Of a stretch of 64,000 bases of DNA, positions 50,212 through 61,914 are shown piece by piece. The stretch is from Capitella teleta. Lineage: Eukaryota; Annelida; Polychaeta; Capitellidae. Both the position numbers and the translations under genes were made by a program. The notes beneath the pieces were generated by a model. That model had not been told where the DNA came from and searched no databases. It saw only the letters and a program-made list of their open reading frames with translations. The stretch covers positions 95,918-159,917 of the forward strand of contig KB306977.1 in assembly GCA_000328365.1 (NCBI GenBank), in the 5' to 3' direction. How positions within the stretch are numbered: position 1 is the first letter of the stretch; each line of letters starts with the position of its first letter.

Positions 50212-50217
50212 AATAAA
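50212..50217 (+). terminator. polyadenylation signal of ZFYVE26
   Basis: AATAAA lies about 315 bases after the ZFYVE26 stop codon. The likely minus-strand signal of GTPBP2 (TTTATT at 50285-50290) is only about 70 bases further, so the two 3' UTRs probably abut or overlap. Confidence 0.6.
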
Positions 50218-50284
50218 CCGAATTATGCAATATTTTCTGGTTGGTTTTCAGTCAGAAGAAGTGAAATCAACAAGCAAACTGAGG

Positions 50285-50290
50285 TTTATT
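50285..50290 (-). terminator. polyadenylation signal of GTPBP2
   Basis: TTTATT reads AATAAA on the minus strand, about 260 bases after the GTPBP2 stop codon. It is the nearest canonical signal. Confidence 0.5.
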
Positions 50291-50546
50291 TCACTGAGAT
50301 GCCAACAGGAAAAGAAAACCTCCACTCATTCTATAAAACACACCTCATAATTTCCTAAAAATTAAAGAGGGTCAAAAAGAGGTCAATATTGCATAACAAC
50401 ACCTCAAGTTGAAGATAAAACAGGAGGGATTGGAGTTACCATGGTAATCCGGTACCTCAGAACAATCCAACTGAACCAAGGAAAAATCACACACAAATAA
50501 TATCGAATACGTCGGAATAATCAGTCTTTGTTGCAATTGCTCAACG

Positions 50547-53294
50547 TCACATGGCGATGACCTTCGTGACCTCTCCCATTCCTTTCGTTCGGCCTTCTCG
50601 CAGCAAGAGCCTCGACCCGACACGAATGTACTCGGGGCGACACAGGAAGCGGAACGTGACCACTGCTTTCTCATTGGTCTCCAACGAATTCTGTTCAAAT
50701 GAAAAACATAACGAACGATCGCGAAAGAAGATTGGTAGGGGCGTACTTTGTTCATTTTGACGATGGAGGCCGTCTGGCGCACATTTCCAACGTGAATGAC
50801 CGTTTGGAATCCTTTGCAGATGAAGTTGCTGTGAAACAGCAGATAGACGTCAGCCTCAAATTCCAGGCACGCCACTGGAGACAGCTGAGCGCTGAGCAGG
50901 ACCATTCCCTGTCACGAACAGAGGTGCTGCAAGCCGTTGATGCGTGTTGTCTGCACTCACCTTGCGTACTGACCACTGGTCAATCCCCGACAGAGACAGG
51001 CAGGCCGTCTGACCGGCGGTCGCGAAAGCACACGGCACGCGATTACGGTGAATTGTTGAGATCCTGACCGGTTGGAATTCCCCGCTGTCACTTGGGCCGA
51101 GGAGGAGTTGGTCCCCCTGTCTGACGGAGCCTCGCAAGAGAGTACCTCCGACAACTGTTCCCACTCCACTTATAGAGAAGACTTCATCAATCTGTAATCC
51201 ATCATCATCGTAATGAATCATGTCACTCATATTACACTCTCACTTGATGTTCCGCGCTGTCGTTTGCAAACTGCTCCCACTCCTGAGTGCTCAGCAACGG
51301 AGGCAGCACATTCAGGAACTTGACTAACAACGGAAGATTTTTCCCTGAAACGCTGGAAACCGTGAAAATTGGGCACACACTGCGAGAAAAAGAAACGTCT
51401 GTGAAGGGAAGAGGGAGGGGATGAGGAGACCAGACCTGTCGCCATGGAAGTTATCACCGGCGGCAACAGCGTCAGCCTCAGTGTGTATCCGGAAGGGCAT
51501 CCTCTTGCACCCAGGACCCTTGAGGAGGCGTTCCAGTTGCTTCATCGTTCTCTCCACCTGAATCGGTCGACACATGTCCACTTTGCTGACCACCACAAAG
51601 AAAGGAACGCCCAACGCCAGCGCAAATCCCAAGTGCTCACGGGTCGTGCCAACTGATCGAGCGGGTGTTACATAACAGTTGCTACACCCAAGTACTCACC
51701 CACGCCGCTATTAGCGCTGACCACTACCATGGCAAAGTCTGGTGAGTGACCGGTCAGTCCGAATATTGTAGTTTTCATGTACTTTTGGTGCCCGCATAGG
51801 TCAATCAGGGTGATGATCTTGGTTGAGCAATCCAAGATGTCTTCGACGGTTCGTGATTCGCTGTAATTTACCAACTGACGCGGAAGTCAGACAAAGCGAG
51901 CGCTCTCTCTCTCTAGCTAACCTCTCCCTCGCTGTCGAAGCCAAGGATCTCGTGACTGATGCTCGATGATCTTCCTGACTGAATTTCATGCAGATGTCTG
52001 AAAAGGTTCAGTCGCGCTCTGCCTCGTCCATTGTCTAGTTCTCCCTGCGTGAGGACCCCCAGCAGAGTGCTCTTGCCCGCGTCCACATTTCCCAGCACAG
52101 CTAACCGAAGGTCAAGAAACTGCAACCACAGTATGTTGAATCAAACCAAGAAAATCAATACACCATGGATCAATATAAAAATAAAATTGGTTCAATGCGA
52201 AAGACGGGGTTAACCAGGGTCCTGGCAGCATAGAACAACGTCAGGTGATGAACCCTTGAAGAAGTCAAACGAGCTGAGTGCTGGTCACCTGTTGGTTCTC
52301 TGGGATCTTCTTCACCAAAACTTCCGCCACCTGACGAGGCGTCTTCTTGCCTGTGGCGACCTCCTTCTCTCGAAGTATCGTGATCGATGCCCCCAGCCTG
52401 TAAGCATGCAAGCAGTGAAGCTCTGTCTCATAATGAAGTCACTGCTTACTGCTGAGACATGCGATGCAACGTGTACAGAGAGGCATCCATGTCTTCTTCT
52501 GTGAGGCCGGTCAGCAGACCGCAGTCCTCCACTCCTATCTCATAGAATGCCTCGCCCTGCCCCTCCTCCAGTCGCCACTTCATCTGAGTCACGAGGTGCT
52601 CAAAGCGAGATTCAGAGGGATTCACCAACTTCAACTGCAATAAATTACACGTAAACGTGCTTCTGAAAACTCAACAAGCAAACCTTGTACTCGACATTGC
52701 CTTCCTCCACCTGAAAAGAACGACACATCAGTCAGTACTCCTACTGGGAAAAAAAAGATAAGATGACACACTGCTAACCAGTGTCCGATGATACGATACT
52801 ACTCTTGAGCTTCATTGTGACAACAACAAAATTTGCAGTCATAAATCATGGATCAATCTTAGAATTGTGAAAACAGTTACAGATTAGAGTGCCCCGAAAA
52901 AGACCTCCCTAAGAGCAACAGCCCAGCACAGTCTTTAGTCAAACTCAAAGTGAAAGTGACATTATTATCAATTATGTTTATAGCACTTCACAAAGTTCAC
53001 TTGTTCTTAAATGGTGTTATTGAATTGATCGTAAACCATCAGTATTTCAAAGAATTCACGACTTATCAACATATCAATCGTTTGGTGGAAGATCCAAGCA
53101 TCGGATCGACGCAAAACCGGTTTGTTTGTAAACAAAGTGAACGACGTAATCGAGCGATGGAAACTGATCATCAGCTGATCTGAAAAGTACGCGAAACGTC
53201 AAAAGTGAACAGCTTTTCTTGCCTCGGGAGGCAGAACTGAAGGGATTTCTGCTTCATCCGATCCGGGATCGAACAATCCAACTAGATGATCCAT
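50547..53294 (-). CDS. GTPBP2: GTPBP2-type translational GTPase
   Basis: The family resembles EF-Tu/eEF1A and Hbs1 and is linked to rescue of stalled ribosomes. Seen in order: exon 53294-53223 ([16 protein letters not shown]...LPPE), a 27-base exon 52710-52684 (VEEGNVEYK), [40 protein letters not shown], the P-loop [21 protein letters not shown]3 [17 protein letters not shown]4 VVVSKVDMC, then beta-barrel domains ([52 protein letters not shown]) and a stop after KVIAM. Residues favour GTPBP2 over GTPBP1 ([20 protein letters not shown]). I chose the ATG at 53294 because MDHLVGLF matches the human start; an in-frame ATG at 53441 is an alternative. The first intron uses a GC donor. Tail-to-tail with ZFYVE26, head-to-head with the PAH gene. 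Confidence 0.93.
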
Positions 53295-54894
53295 GTCACT
53301 GAATACTAGCAGGTAGAACGACGCTTCGAAGTGCACTTGAAATCGCGTCAATCGGTTGTGCAACGGGTGAAAACAGCTGAAATTAGAGCGGCATTCTTTC
53401 TCCTTGTCTGTCCATCTTGCGTCAGCAAAGGTCACGAGCATCTAGGTCGGGTCACAAACTCCCGGATGTGAAGTCACCGTAAATAGGTCAAATTCTTGTT
53501 TGACAGTTGCTAGTGTAAACAAATAGGTCGTCATGCTGCTTATAGCCACAAAATTGTGATTATATAGAAATTTGGTAAATTACAGATGGTCAAGGAAATG
53601 AGAGAATTGAACAGTCATGCACAAGCAGCGCACTCAAGGTCGACATTCTGCCTGTCAGTCTCATGTTTGGAAATAATTTCAATTAAACTTGATTGCATAA
53701 TTATTGATCTGTAATATGTTATTATATATCTTCGATGTGTTCCAACCAGTGTAGCGAGCGGGTTATTTAGCTTCCATAGATGAGTAGCCATCTGGGAACA
53801 TATTGGAAACGAGACTATATTCTGTAATTCACAAATTATAAATGATGTACTTTGAGGCAAAAAAGAAAAAAGAAAAAAATATTGAAACTGAAAGAAACCG
53901 AATGAAAATATATTATACCTCTTAATTGCCGTACTATTAAAATTACCTGTAATTTATATATATATCAATTGATACAATGTAATTTTATTATTTAGCTTTT
54001 TTTCATATTAAAAGGTTTAGTCATCAAATTAATTGATAAATTACAAATCTATCATAGATTATTAGCTATTATCATAATTATGCATGTATATCTCGAAGAG
54101 CGATTCCTGATTTATTACAGTACCCAAATTATGTATACTAGTACAGTGTACAAACTTTTGACAATTCATATATATGTCGATGTAAATAACAGATGACTGT
54201 ACACTGTACGTAGCTCTAGGCGTCTTTGCGTTGTATGTGTGGCGCTGGTCAGCCGGGAGCTGAGCCGCAGTGAAAGCGCGGAAATTAATTGCTCACAAGG
54301 AGACACGCTGTGACTCGTTTGAACGCGATGAGCATTTGTAATAGAAATAATATGAATGGTCAGATTAAAAGATTTCTATAATCCATCGATCAGAGAGGAG
54401 AAATGAAAAACAGAGCGGTCGACGGTGCCATTTTGTGAAGATTCCCAATTGAGAGAATTCACCGTCGTACGTCGTGTTAACGTGTAACTGCAAGAGGCAT
54501 AACCACTGATGACGATGAGGACCCTCGACCCTCCTCACATGCCGAATATTCAAATCAAGTATGCCCAATGGATGTACAGTCAACCCATGCTGGTAGGATG
54601 TCAGTATCTCATGCAAATTGGTCTCATATTAAATATTTTAGGCACCTGTAAATGGGTGCACGATTCGCGAGTGGGTGTCTGCCTCTGCTTGTGGCGTCGC
54701 GCAGCTATTGACTATTCTTCGGCAGACTGTTGACACACTCAGCTTTTATGTTGGTTGGTAGGAGAGTGAGGCTGTCAACAAACGCTGCTCATTCGGCGTT
54801 CCCCTGCATTGCATTTTTAGTTGCGAGGATTAAATTGTACTGAGGATGTTTTCATGATGATATTGTGATCCTGATATCGTTTGTTGTATTCACC
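53295..54894. other. divergent interval between GTPBP2 and the PAH gene
   Basis: About 1.6 kb, AT-rich in the middle and GC-richer near both gene ends. No further exon is supported. It should contain two promoters or one long shared control region. Confidence 0.5.
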
Positions 54895-55680
54895 ATGCCA
54901 GGGAATCGGAAGCCGGTCGGTCGAAGGACTGTCGCAGCCAAAAAGATCTCAGCAGGCAAAGCAACACAACAGCAGCACAGACTCGGCAGCAGTAGGGTGG
55001 TCGTGTGTGAACCGTGCGACATGACTACAAAGCAATTTTGTGATCTGGTGCAAAGGAGGTTCAAGAACAACCCCGCCATCTACAGACGCTTTGGGGAAAT
55101 CCTGCAGCGACTACCCGCCGTCTCAGCTTCCCTGGAGAGGCTGGATTTGGTGAAGCAACTCATCACTCTGTTTGACGGGCATCCGGATTTAGTGCTCAAC
55201 ATGAATCAGTTTCTGCCGAATGAATATTGTATCGAAATCCAACACGATGCTGTTGTAATCAAAGTGTTTGAAGAATTTGGTCAAGCAGGATTGGTGGACA
55301 CTGGACACGGCAGAAGCATCACTGACCCTTCAAAACCGTTACCCTCCCTTGGAACCTCCGTGCCTTCCATTGCATACATCATGAACGTGAAGAAAGCGTA
55401 CGCGGATGACCCTAATGTATACAGCGCATTCATGGGGGTGCTCAAGCACTACCACAGTAAAAAGGCCAACGAACTGAGCACGGTCAATCAGGTAGTGGGC
55501 CTCTTCAGAACGAGGCCTGACTTGGTTCTCGGCTTCAATGAGTTCCTGCCTCCAGGCTTCAGCATCCACATGTACGAGAAATCTGGCTACGTAGTGGAAT
55601 ATCCGAATGAAGCCGAGGGGGGCGTGGCACGTGTCAAGATCGGAGTGGGCGCGAAGGCAGAGAGGAAAAAGAAGAAATGA
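54895..55680 (+). CDS. two-PAH-domain (Sin3-like) protein, intronless
   Basis: The 261-residue protein begins MPGNRKPVGRRTVAAKK (basic). Two paired amphipathic helix domains follow: residues about 44-115 (TKQFCDLVQRRFKNNPAIYR, ITLFDGHPDLVLNMNQFLPN) and about 158-226 (IAYIMNVKKAYADDPNVYSA, VGLFRTRPDLVLGFNEFLPP). The pattern VK..F...P.VY..F ... LF..PDLV.GFN.FLPPG is the hallmark of Sin3 PAH domains, which bind short helices of repressors. It lacks the HDAC-interaction region of Sin3 and ends in KAERKKKK, a likely nuclear signal. No intron is seen, unlike its neighbours. An open frame extends ten codons upstream but without ATG. The function, perhaps as a competitor or adaptor for Sin3 partners, is inference. 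Confidence 0.88.
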   Translation: MPGNRKPVGRRTVAAKKISAGKATQQQHRLGSSRVVVCEPCDMTTKQFCDLVQRRFKNNPAIYRRFGEILQRLPAVSASLERLDLVKQLITLFDGHPDLVLNMNQFLPNEYCIEIQHDAVVIKVFEEFGQAGLVDTGHGRSITDPSKPLPSLGTSVPSIAYIMNVKKAYADDPNVYSAFMGVLKHYHSKKANELSTVNQVVGLFRTRPDLVLGFNEFLPPGFSIHMYEKSGYVVEYPNEAEGGVARVKIGVGAKAERKKKK

Positions 55681-55939
55681 AATCCTCTTTCGCTCCCAAA
55701 ATGTGAGCATTGAATGCGCTGCATGGCTGCTGAATACAGCTCAAAAGAGTGTTCGATCTGACATCGTGTTGTGTATGTTAATAATGATTTCTTTCATGTA
55801 CTATTAATCACTTGTTAAGCCTCATCTCCATTCAATGTGTTTCCTCCAGTTTTATGTCAAAGGTTGTGTGGTGTTAATCAACTTTTCATATCGGGGCTTG
55901 TTATTTAATTTAACTTCTAGTTGTACATGTATATCAATC

Positions 55940-55945
55940 AATAAA
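55940..55945 (+). terminator. polyadenylation signal of the PAH gene
   Basis: AATAAA in CAATCAATAAACT lies 260 bases after the PAH gene stop codon. A proper signal downstream of an intronless gene supports it being transcribed. Confidence 0.6.
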
Positions 55946-56354
55946 CTACCTTTATGATCAACTTAGAGTAATTTTGTTCAAATTTATTTATACTCGTGTG
56001 GAGTACGTCCGGTTAGTCGGACATTACACAAATGTTCAAATGTCCACTGGCGGCCTGTGCCCCTAAAGAGTTGTCTTAGGCGTGCTAATGATATTATCAC
56101 ACACAGGCACTATCAACTGATGGCTGCATTATTCACAGAACTGAGCGAGCGTTGTGCTGGAGGCTGCTGGAACCTGGAGATAGCGGTGGCAGGGACCCAC
56201 TCTCACAATATTGATGACTCAGCTGAGGATTATCTGCTAGAGTGACTCCTGAAGTGGGAAGCAATTTGATGCCGTGGAAGGCCAGCTAGCTTCCAGCATC
56301 GAAAAACATTCCTCCTCAAAGAAAACAGATTCAGAGAGAAGAAAAAATAATAAT

Positions 56355-56360
56355 TTTATT
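56355..56360 (-). terminator. candidate polyadenylation signal of KIF6
   Basis: TTTATT reads AATAAA on the minus strand, about 420 bases after the KIF6 stop codon. Confidence 0.4.
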
Positions 56361-56780
56361 ATGATAAATAAAAATTAATGATGTAAAAAGATACTCCATT
56401 TTGAAAGAAGTTACAATTCCATATAATCAATTGATTGGACGGATTGATAAACACGTATGTCTCAGAGATGGAAGTGAAATGAATGCAGAATCAACATGAA
56501 AACATGCAATTAAACAGAGATTTCTGTCTTTGAGTCCATGTCAGATGGAACAACCAAAGACGTTGCGGAAGCAGTATGAAGTTGACGCATGCACTGCTCA
56601 CAGAGTGAATGAATAAAATGCAAGCACAACTGAAATCCATCTTCCACAATTGACAATTGGTATTTATAGCGAATACTGAGAAATGAAAGTCTGTCACCTG
56701 TGTTAACAAAAACACATCTTGCAAAGAGTATTGACACAAATTCACAACAGGTGCATTTGACAATCAAATTCCCCTTCCTG

Positions 56781-59700
56781 TTACCTTCGACTTTGAGCTG
56801 AAAAATAAACAAACAGAAGCGAACATGAGGCATGCAGATGAAAGGAAGAGCAAACCTTGCTGAGCAATATGCTGTCTTGCGCGCATGAAGGCCATTATGT
56901 CAGCGTCGGCTTTTGCGTCTCCCGTGAGAGGGATCACTCCCACGCTGCCTCCTCCTCCCTCCTCCCCACCCGACCTGAAGGAGAAAAACAAAGAAATTGG
57001 CGGCAAAGATTGTGGAGGAGGGCAATGACCTCTGCTGGGGACTCCCTCCTCCTCTGTGCTGAACACTGCTGAGGCCTTTACGTTCTGTGTTTCCATGGAG
57101 ACGACCAGCGGCCTGATCAACAACTGAGTCAGGGTACAGCGATGCCTGCCGAGAGGTCGACTGAGTGCAGAAGAATGCTGAGCTTGGACCACTCACCCGT
57201 GAGTTCTCAGTGGAGAGAGAACTCGCTCTGCTGCTTGGTGTTCTCCAGGCCGAGCGATGACCTCCGTTCAGTCTTGATTGCTTCTCCTGAATAAATATGA
57301 ATGATGCAATCAACCGTGGCTTATGCATGGCATTCACCTGAAGTGCAGCTGTCTGCTCAGCCCACCAGATCTCAAAATCTTTCATCAACTGAACTTTTGA
57401 TTTCTCCAGCAAATGTTGCGAATGCTCAATTTCCGTCTTCAGAGATCTCAGATGAGCAAATGCTTCTTTGTAGCTGAAACGCACAAATGTTATTAGAATC
57501 CAAACATGGACGAATGTTGAGTTGAGTCACCTCTGTTTTTCAGTCTCCATCTGTGATCTCATTTCCATTTCCATTTCATCCGGTTCCGGGTTTTCAGGGT
57601 CAACAAGACCTGCAAACAGAGATATTCAGGAGGAGACACAATGCCAGCAGCACTAACCTTGCATGACCCTTGACATGCGATGCTGTTCAAGCGAAGACTT
57701 CAATTTATCTGATGAAATAAATTGAACGAGACGACACGCAATCATAGCAGAACTCACTGATTTTCCCGCGAGTGACGTTCACTTTCTCTCCTAGGCCCTT
57801 GGCTTCTGCGTATTTCATTTTCAGTTCCCTTTTGCTGTCTTCAATCGGATGTTTCTTTTGATAATCACGTCGAAAAGTCTCGAATGCCTCTTGCCGTCCA
57901 AGCGACATTTCCCCCACTGCAAAACGGTCGATTCAAAATTAACATAGAAAGTCTTTTAGAGTTTCAATCAGCTATTTATTATTATTCTTCCTCTGTGATC
58001 AAGGTAGAGTATCTTTTTTTATCTTACATACAGAAATAATAAACACATGTGTCATCCAAGATAATTTTGTTTTTCTTGCTCCTAATTTTATTATTTGTTT
58101 CCTTTCAATTCAAATATTCAGACAATTTCAATATTCACCCATCACTAATCGTTATTAATATAATGATGAATTAACATTTATATATACTAAGTCTCATCAC
58201 AAAGTCGTACCAAGCAGCATACATAAGGGGATGATGAGTACAAGAAACCCTGATTCCCCATTTAAATCAAATCAGACCATTAGAATTAAATTCCTAGTAA
58301 CTGAACACTTTGCTAAAATTCAAGATGCACTCACGAATCATCTTCTTGGCTCTCTGCTCTTCACTTCGGAGCTCGCTGTTCTTTGCACCGATTGAACTGT
58401 CGACCGAAGCCCTGCTTTGCGTCACTGACATCTCGGAAGAACGGCTGTCGGTCAAGCGTTGCAGCTGCTCAGGGTTCAATGAGTGCAGGCGTGCGGCTGC
58501 ATCCGCAGCTCGCTTCTTTTCTTTCTTTAGCATATTCACAAGAATATCTCGAAAAAGGTCGTTAAGGACAAGACGACCAAACAACACGGGGATTAAATGA
58601 AAGATAAAAGGATACTGATTTCATTATCCCTTTGAGAGATAAGTTGCTGTAAACGCGAGACTTCTGATGACTCAGCAGGTGCCCTGGGCAGGGCCTCCTC
58701 CCTCTCCGCCTGCCTCTGCCTCTCTGCCTGCTGTCCGCTGGGTGGAGCCTTGATTTGCTTCTGTAATATCAACAACAGACCTAGAACAATGAGGAAGGGA
58801 AGAATACGGGAAGGTACCTTGAGAAGATGGAAGCATCTGTGAATCTTGCGCATGTCAGCGCCAATGTTGATCACCGAATCGGGGTCCCTGTCCTCCAGAT
58901 ACTGCCGCACGGCGTCCTCACATCTATTCAACTCATGAGGTCACACTGCCTCTGGCTTCATTCGAATCCTCACCTTTCCAGATCCTCCTCTGAAAGTTCC
59001 TCCGACCTTTGCACTCCGGTGGCCATTGCAAGTTCCTCCTTCAGCTGCTCAACTTCCCTCTTCAGTCGAGCAATCACTAATTTTGGATCCAACTCCTCAT
59101 TCAAGATGGCATCATTCTTGATCAAAGCTACTCTCTGAGCAAAATTGCAAGTTGAGATGGATTCCTGTGGAGAAGGAGGGGGGGTGGGGTCTGAACACTG
59201 AGGGGTTAAGTCAACGCTTACCGCAAGATTCCTCTTCTCAATGGAACACGTGGCGATCATTGTGGTCATGCAGTTTCCACCCAGACTGTCTCGTAGCACG
59301 GATGTCATCATTGAATTGCGATACGGAATGTGCGATCGGGTTCTTTCGCCTAAGGCCACGATCACCTAGAAAGGTCACGGTGTACTAACCGGAATGAGAG
59401 ATGAAGAATGCAGACCTGTTCCAGGAAGTGCAGGGAAAGATTGATATATTTGGCTTCTGTGAGGAGGACTCCATTGACACCCGTCTTGGAAACACGCTCA
59501 GAGCTGAAGAAAAGTGAACACTGGACACTATTGAGCTGAAAGGGACTCACCCAGCAAGGTCAACCAAGTGCAGCTTAGCCCTGCGAATAGTGGCCGAACC
59601 TGCCTCTCTGGCGGATACGTGAATGGTGAAGATGCAATGGGATCGCGTGGAAGCTTGGTTCATTGGTGTCTGTAGGCATTGGGGATAAAGGAAAGTGGAG

Positions 59701-61914
59701 GAATAGAAGGGCATTCACCTCAGCAATCATTCGGTTTGTGTCTCCGAGGAAGAGCAGGTTCAGAGCCTCCTCCTCAGTGCTGGCTTTGTGAGTGGAGAGG
59801 TTTCGCAGGTGAATATTCTGTTTTGAATCCTCCATCAATGACACCTTGCTGAATGACATTGAACCAACATGAAATGATAATCTAAAAATGATACTCACGG
59901 AAGATCCTCTAACTTAGAAGCCTCGTGCTTCGGGTCAAGAAGGTCATAACCGTTCTCGTTGTATATCTCTAGATATGAAACGTGCGTTGTAAATTCAAAG
60001 TCTGAACTCTGTGAAGAGAGAATATTCATTGAATGCTGGAGAATACTAAGTCGTACCTTGGATTGGTGGTCAAAGATGTAGGAGACAGTTCGAGGGATGA
60101 TGCCGCGGTCGCTGTACTTTTCTGGGCCTCCTGTAATAGTGAACGTCTTTCCACTGCCAGTCTGTCATTCACAGAACTTAGAACTTATTATCATAATTAC
60201 ACGAAGAAAAATAGATCTCTGTTCATTCAACATGGAAATCGAAATGAGGAAAAAGTTACCTGGCCATAGGCAAAGATGGTGCCATTGTAACCCTGAAGAA
60301 CACTGAAATGCAAGGAAATGCAGGGAAATGTGAGAATGAAACATTTAGCAAGAATTTCTCACTTATCCACCACAGGGCGCGCCACCTGCTCAAAGACCTC
60401 ATCTTGCTTGGCTGACTGATCAAAAATCTGCTCAAATCTGAGAGAACAAATAAAATTGTGCAATTAGAAATTCTAAGTTAAAAATTCCATAAGGCTAGAC
60501 TATTTTGAATTACTGAAAGGGAGAATGGAAACCTGTATTTGAACGATTCGCGTTTGTTGTTGACTAGGCCTTCTGAGAGTTCACGTGGGAGAGTGAAATT
60601 GAGCATGCATCCATCTTGTTCTTCTGTGATGTCATACAACTGCATATACAACAAAAGAAATACATTTGAATCTGAGAAAATAAATGTTTAACAAACCAGC
60701 ACTTTGTAAAGAATTTCACAAAAATCTGAAACCCTGACACAATAAAAACTCAAGTATGGAAGGTCTGATGGGTGAAGAAGCACTATCTATATCATTTTCA
60801 GCAGCTTCTTCTTTCAAGTTCCTAATTATAGGATTTTGGGACCAAACAAATAAATCAGTAAATTTTGTAGGCCTACAATGAATTAATTCCCTTCCTTTTG
60901 AACCAACACTGTCCTATTATTATTCAGTGACTTTCTAAGCGCATTCATTTGACCATCTGATGAGAACGGAAGAAAAGAAAATAAATTAGTAACTCATTTT
61001 AAAAAGGGTAGTACAATTATCCACAAACATGTTTGATCAGAGGCAGCAAGAGTGTAATATGGGTAGACAATGTGGCTGAGGCTTCAGTATGTAGTTATTG
61101 TATTGCATCTTATGGGCTTAGGGGGCTGCAATGGTGCGGTGGTAGCACGCTGGCCTAGCGAGCAGAGGGTCGGTTCGATTCCCTTGCTGCTATAAATACC
61201 TTGTATATAACAGACTATACAGTAAGATCGCAGCGATTTAGCTTCAACATACCATGCATATTCTTCAATTAATACCTGAGATAGGGTTCTCATAGACATG
61301 AAAATACTCTGCAATAATCAATCGCGATTTCCCGCAAATTGTCTTCACAACTGTAACATGGTTCAAATACTTATAACTTCTGAACTAGAAGAGGTATTTA
61401 GAAACTTTTAGCATCATATCAAAGGTTGGCCTAATTGATAGCTGTTTATAAAGATAAAGTTTTTTACTTAATTATTTTGCAACTGTAGACGGATTTAGTT
61501 TTTATTTTGTGGAGGGTCACACACGATGTATCATTCAAATTTATTATTCATTGTATCATCATCATCATGCACAGGGCTGAGGGTTAGGGTATGCATTATG
61601 ATTACAAATAATCATCATCATGATAATCATACCTGACATACTTATAATACTACAGTGAGACGCCATGAAGTATTGTATACAGACCTCACCCGATATATAT
61701 GTGCAATGATAATCATTATCAAATTTTTTGTTCAAATGATGATCACAATCATAATGATATTCATTATATCATATGATAATCAATAATTTATACTAATTCT
61801 AATAAATAAATAATTATAATCATATCATTCGATGTTTTAATTCAGTCTCACCCCAGCTTTAGAAACTTTTGTGGGCTTAATGCGAGCAAAAATTTGGATG
61901 GTTTGTTTAACCAT
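56781..61914 (-). CDS. KIF6: kinesin-9 family motor, KIF6 type
   Basis: Kinesin-9 motors act in motile cilia and flagella. Exon 1 (61914-61852) encodes [20 protein letters not shown] and joins in phase 0 to the exon ending at 60639 ([10 protein letters not shown]... [10 protein letters not shown]). The motor domain shows [20 protein letters not shown] (P-loop), [15 protein letters not shown] (switch I), [12 protein letters not shown] (switch II) and [19 protein letters not shown] neck and coiled coil follow ([55 protein letters not shown]). The tail [20 protein letters not shown] and AQQAQSRR end at TAA 56781-56783, close to the human C-terminus. Resemblance to human KIF6 runs through the tail, which separates it from KIF9. 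Divergent from the MIS18BP1 homologue. Confidence 0.95.
60640..61851. other. 1.2 kb first intron of KIF6
   Basis: AT-rich, with a tRNA-derived SINE near 61121 and stretches of ATCAT/ATGAT low complexity at about 61550-61790. No exon is seen inside. Confidence 0.6.
61121..61235 (+). mobile_element. tRNA-derived SINE
   Basis: A tRNA-like head starts GGGGGCTGCAATGGTGCGGT, with an A-box-like TGGTAGCACGCTGG and a perfect B box GGTTCGATTCC at 61172-61182. An unrelated tail follows (GCTATAAATACCTTGTATAT). The anticodon stem does not pair well and there is no closing acceptor stem, so it is a SINE and not a functional tRNA. It lies in KIF6 intron 1, antisense to the gene. Confidence 0.7.

Larger units (their letters stand above)
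55681..56780. other. tail-to-tail interval between the PAH gene and KIF6
   Basis: No exon is supported. It contains the plus-strand AATAAA at 55940-55945 and a minus-strand AATAAA (TTTATT at 56355-56360). A short open frame at 56057-56245 has no recognisable features. Confidence 0.55.

Noticed and set aside
52711-53222. A broken GTPBP2 first exon because no GT donor fits
   Set aside because: A GC donor (GAG|GCAAGA) restores the exact phase and gives human-like [13 protein letters not shown].
61121-61195. Functional tRNA gene
   Set aside because: The B box is perfect, but the anticodon and acceptor stems do not pair, and a SINE-like tail follows.
61560-61590. Telomere-like TTAGGG word (GAGGGTTAGGGT)
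   Set aside because: It is less than two units, with no tandem array.
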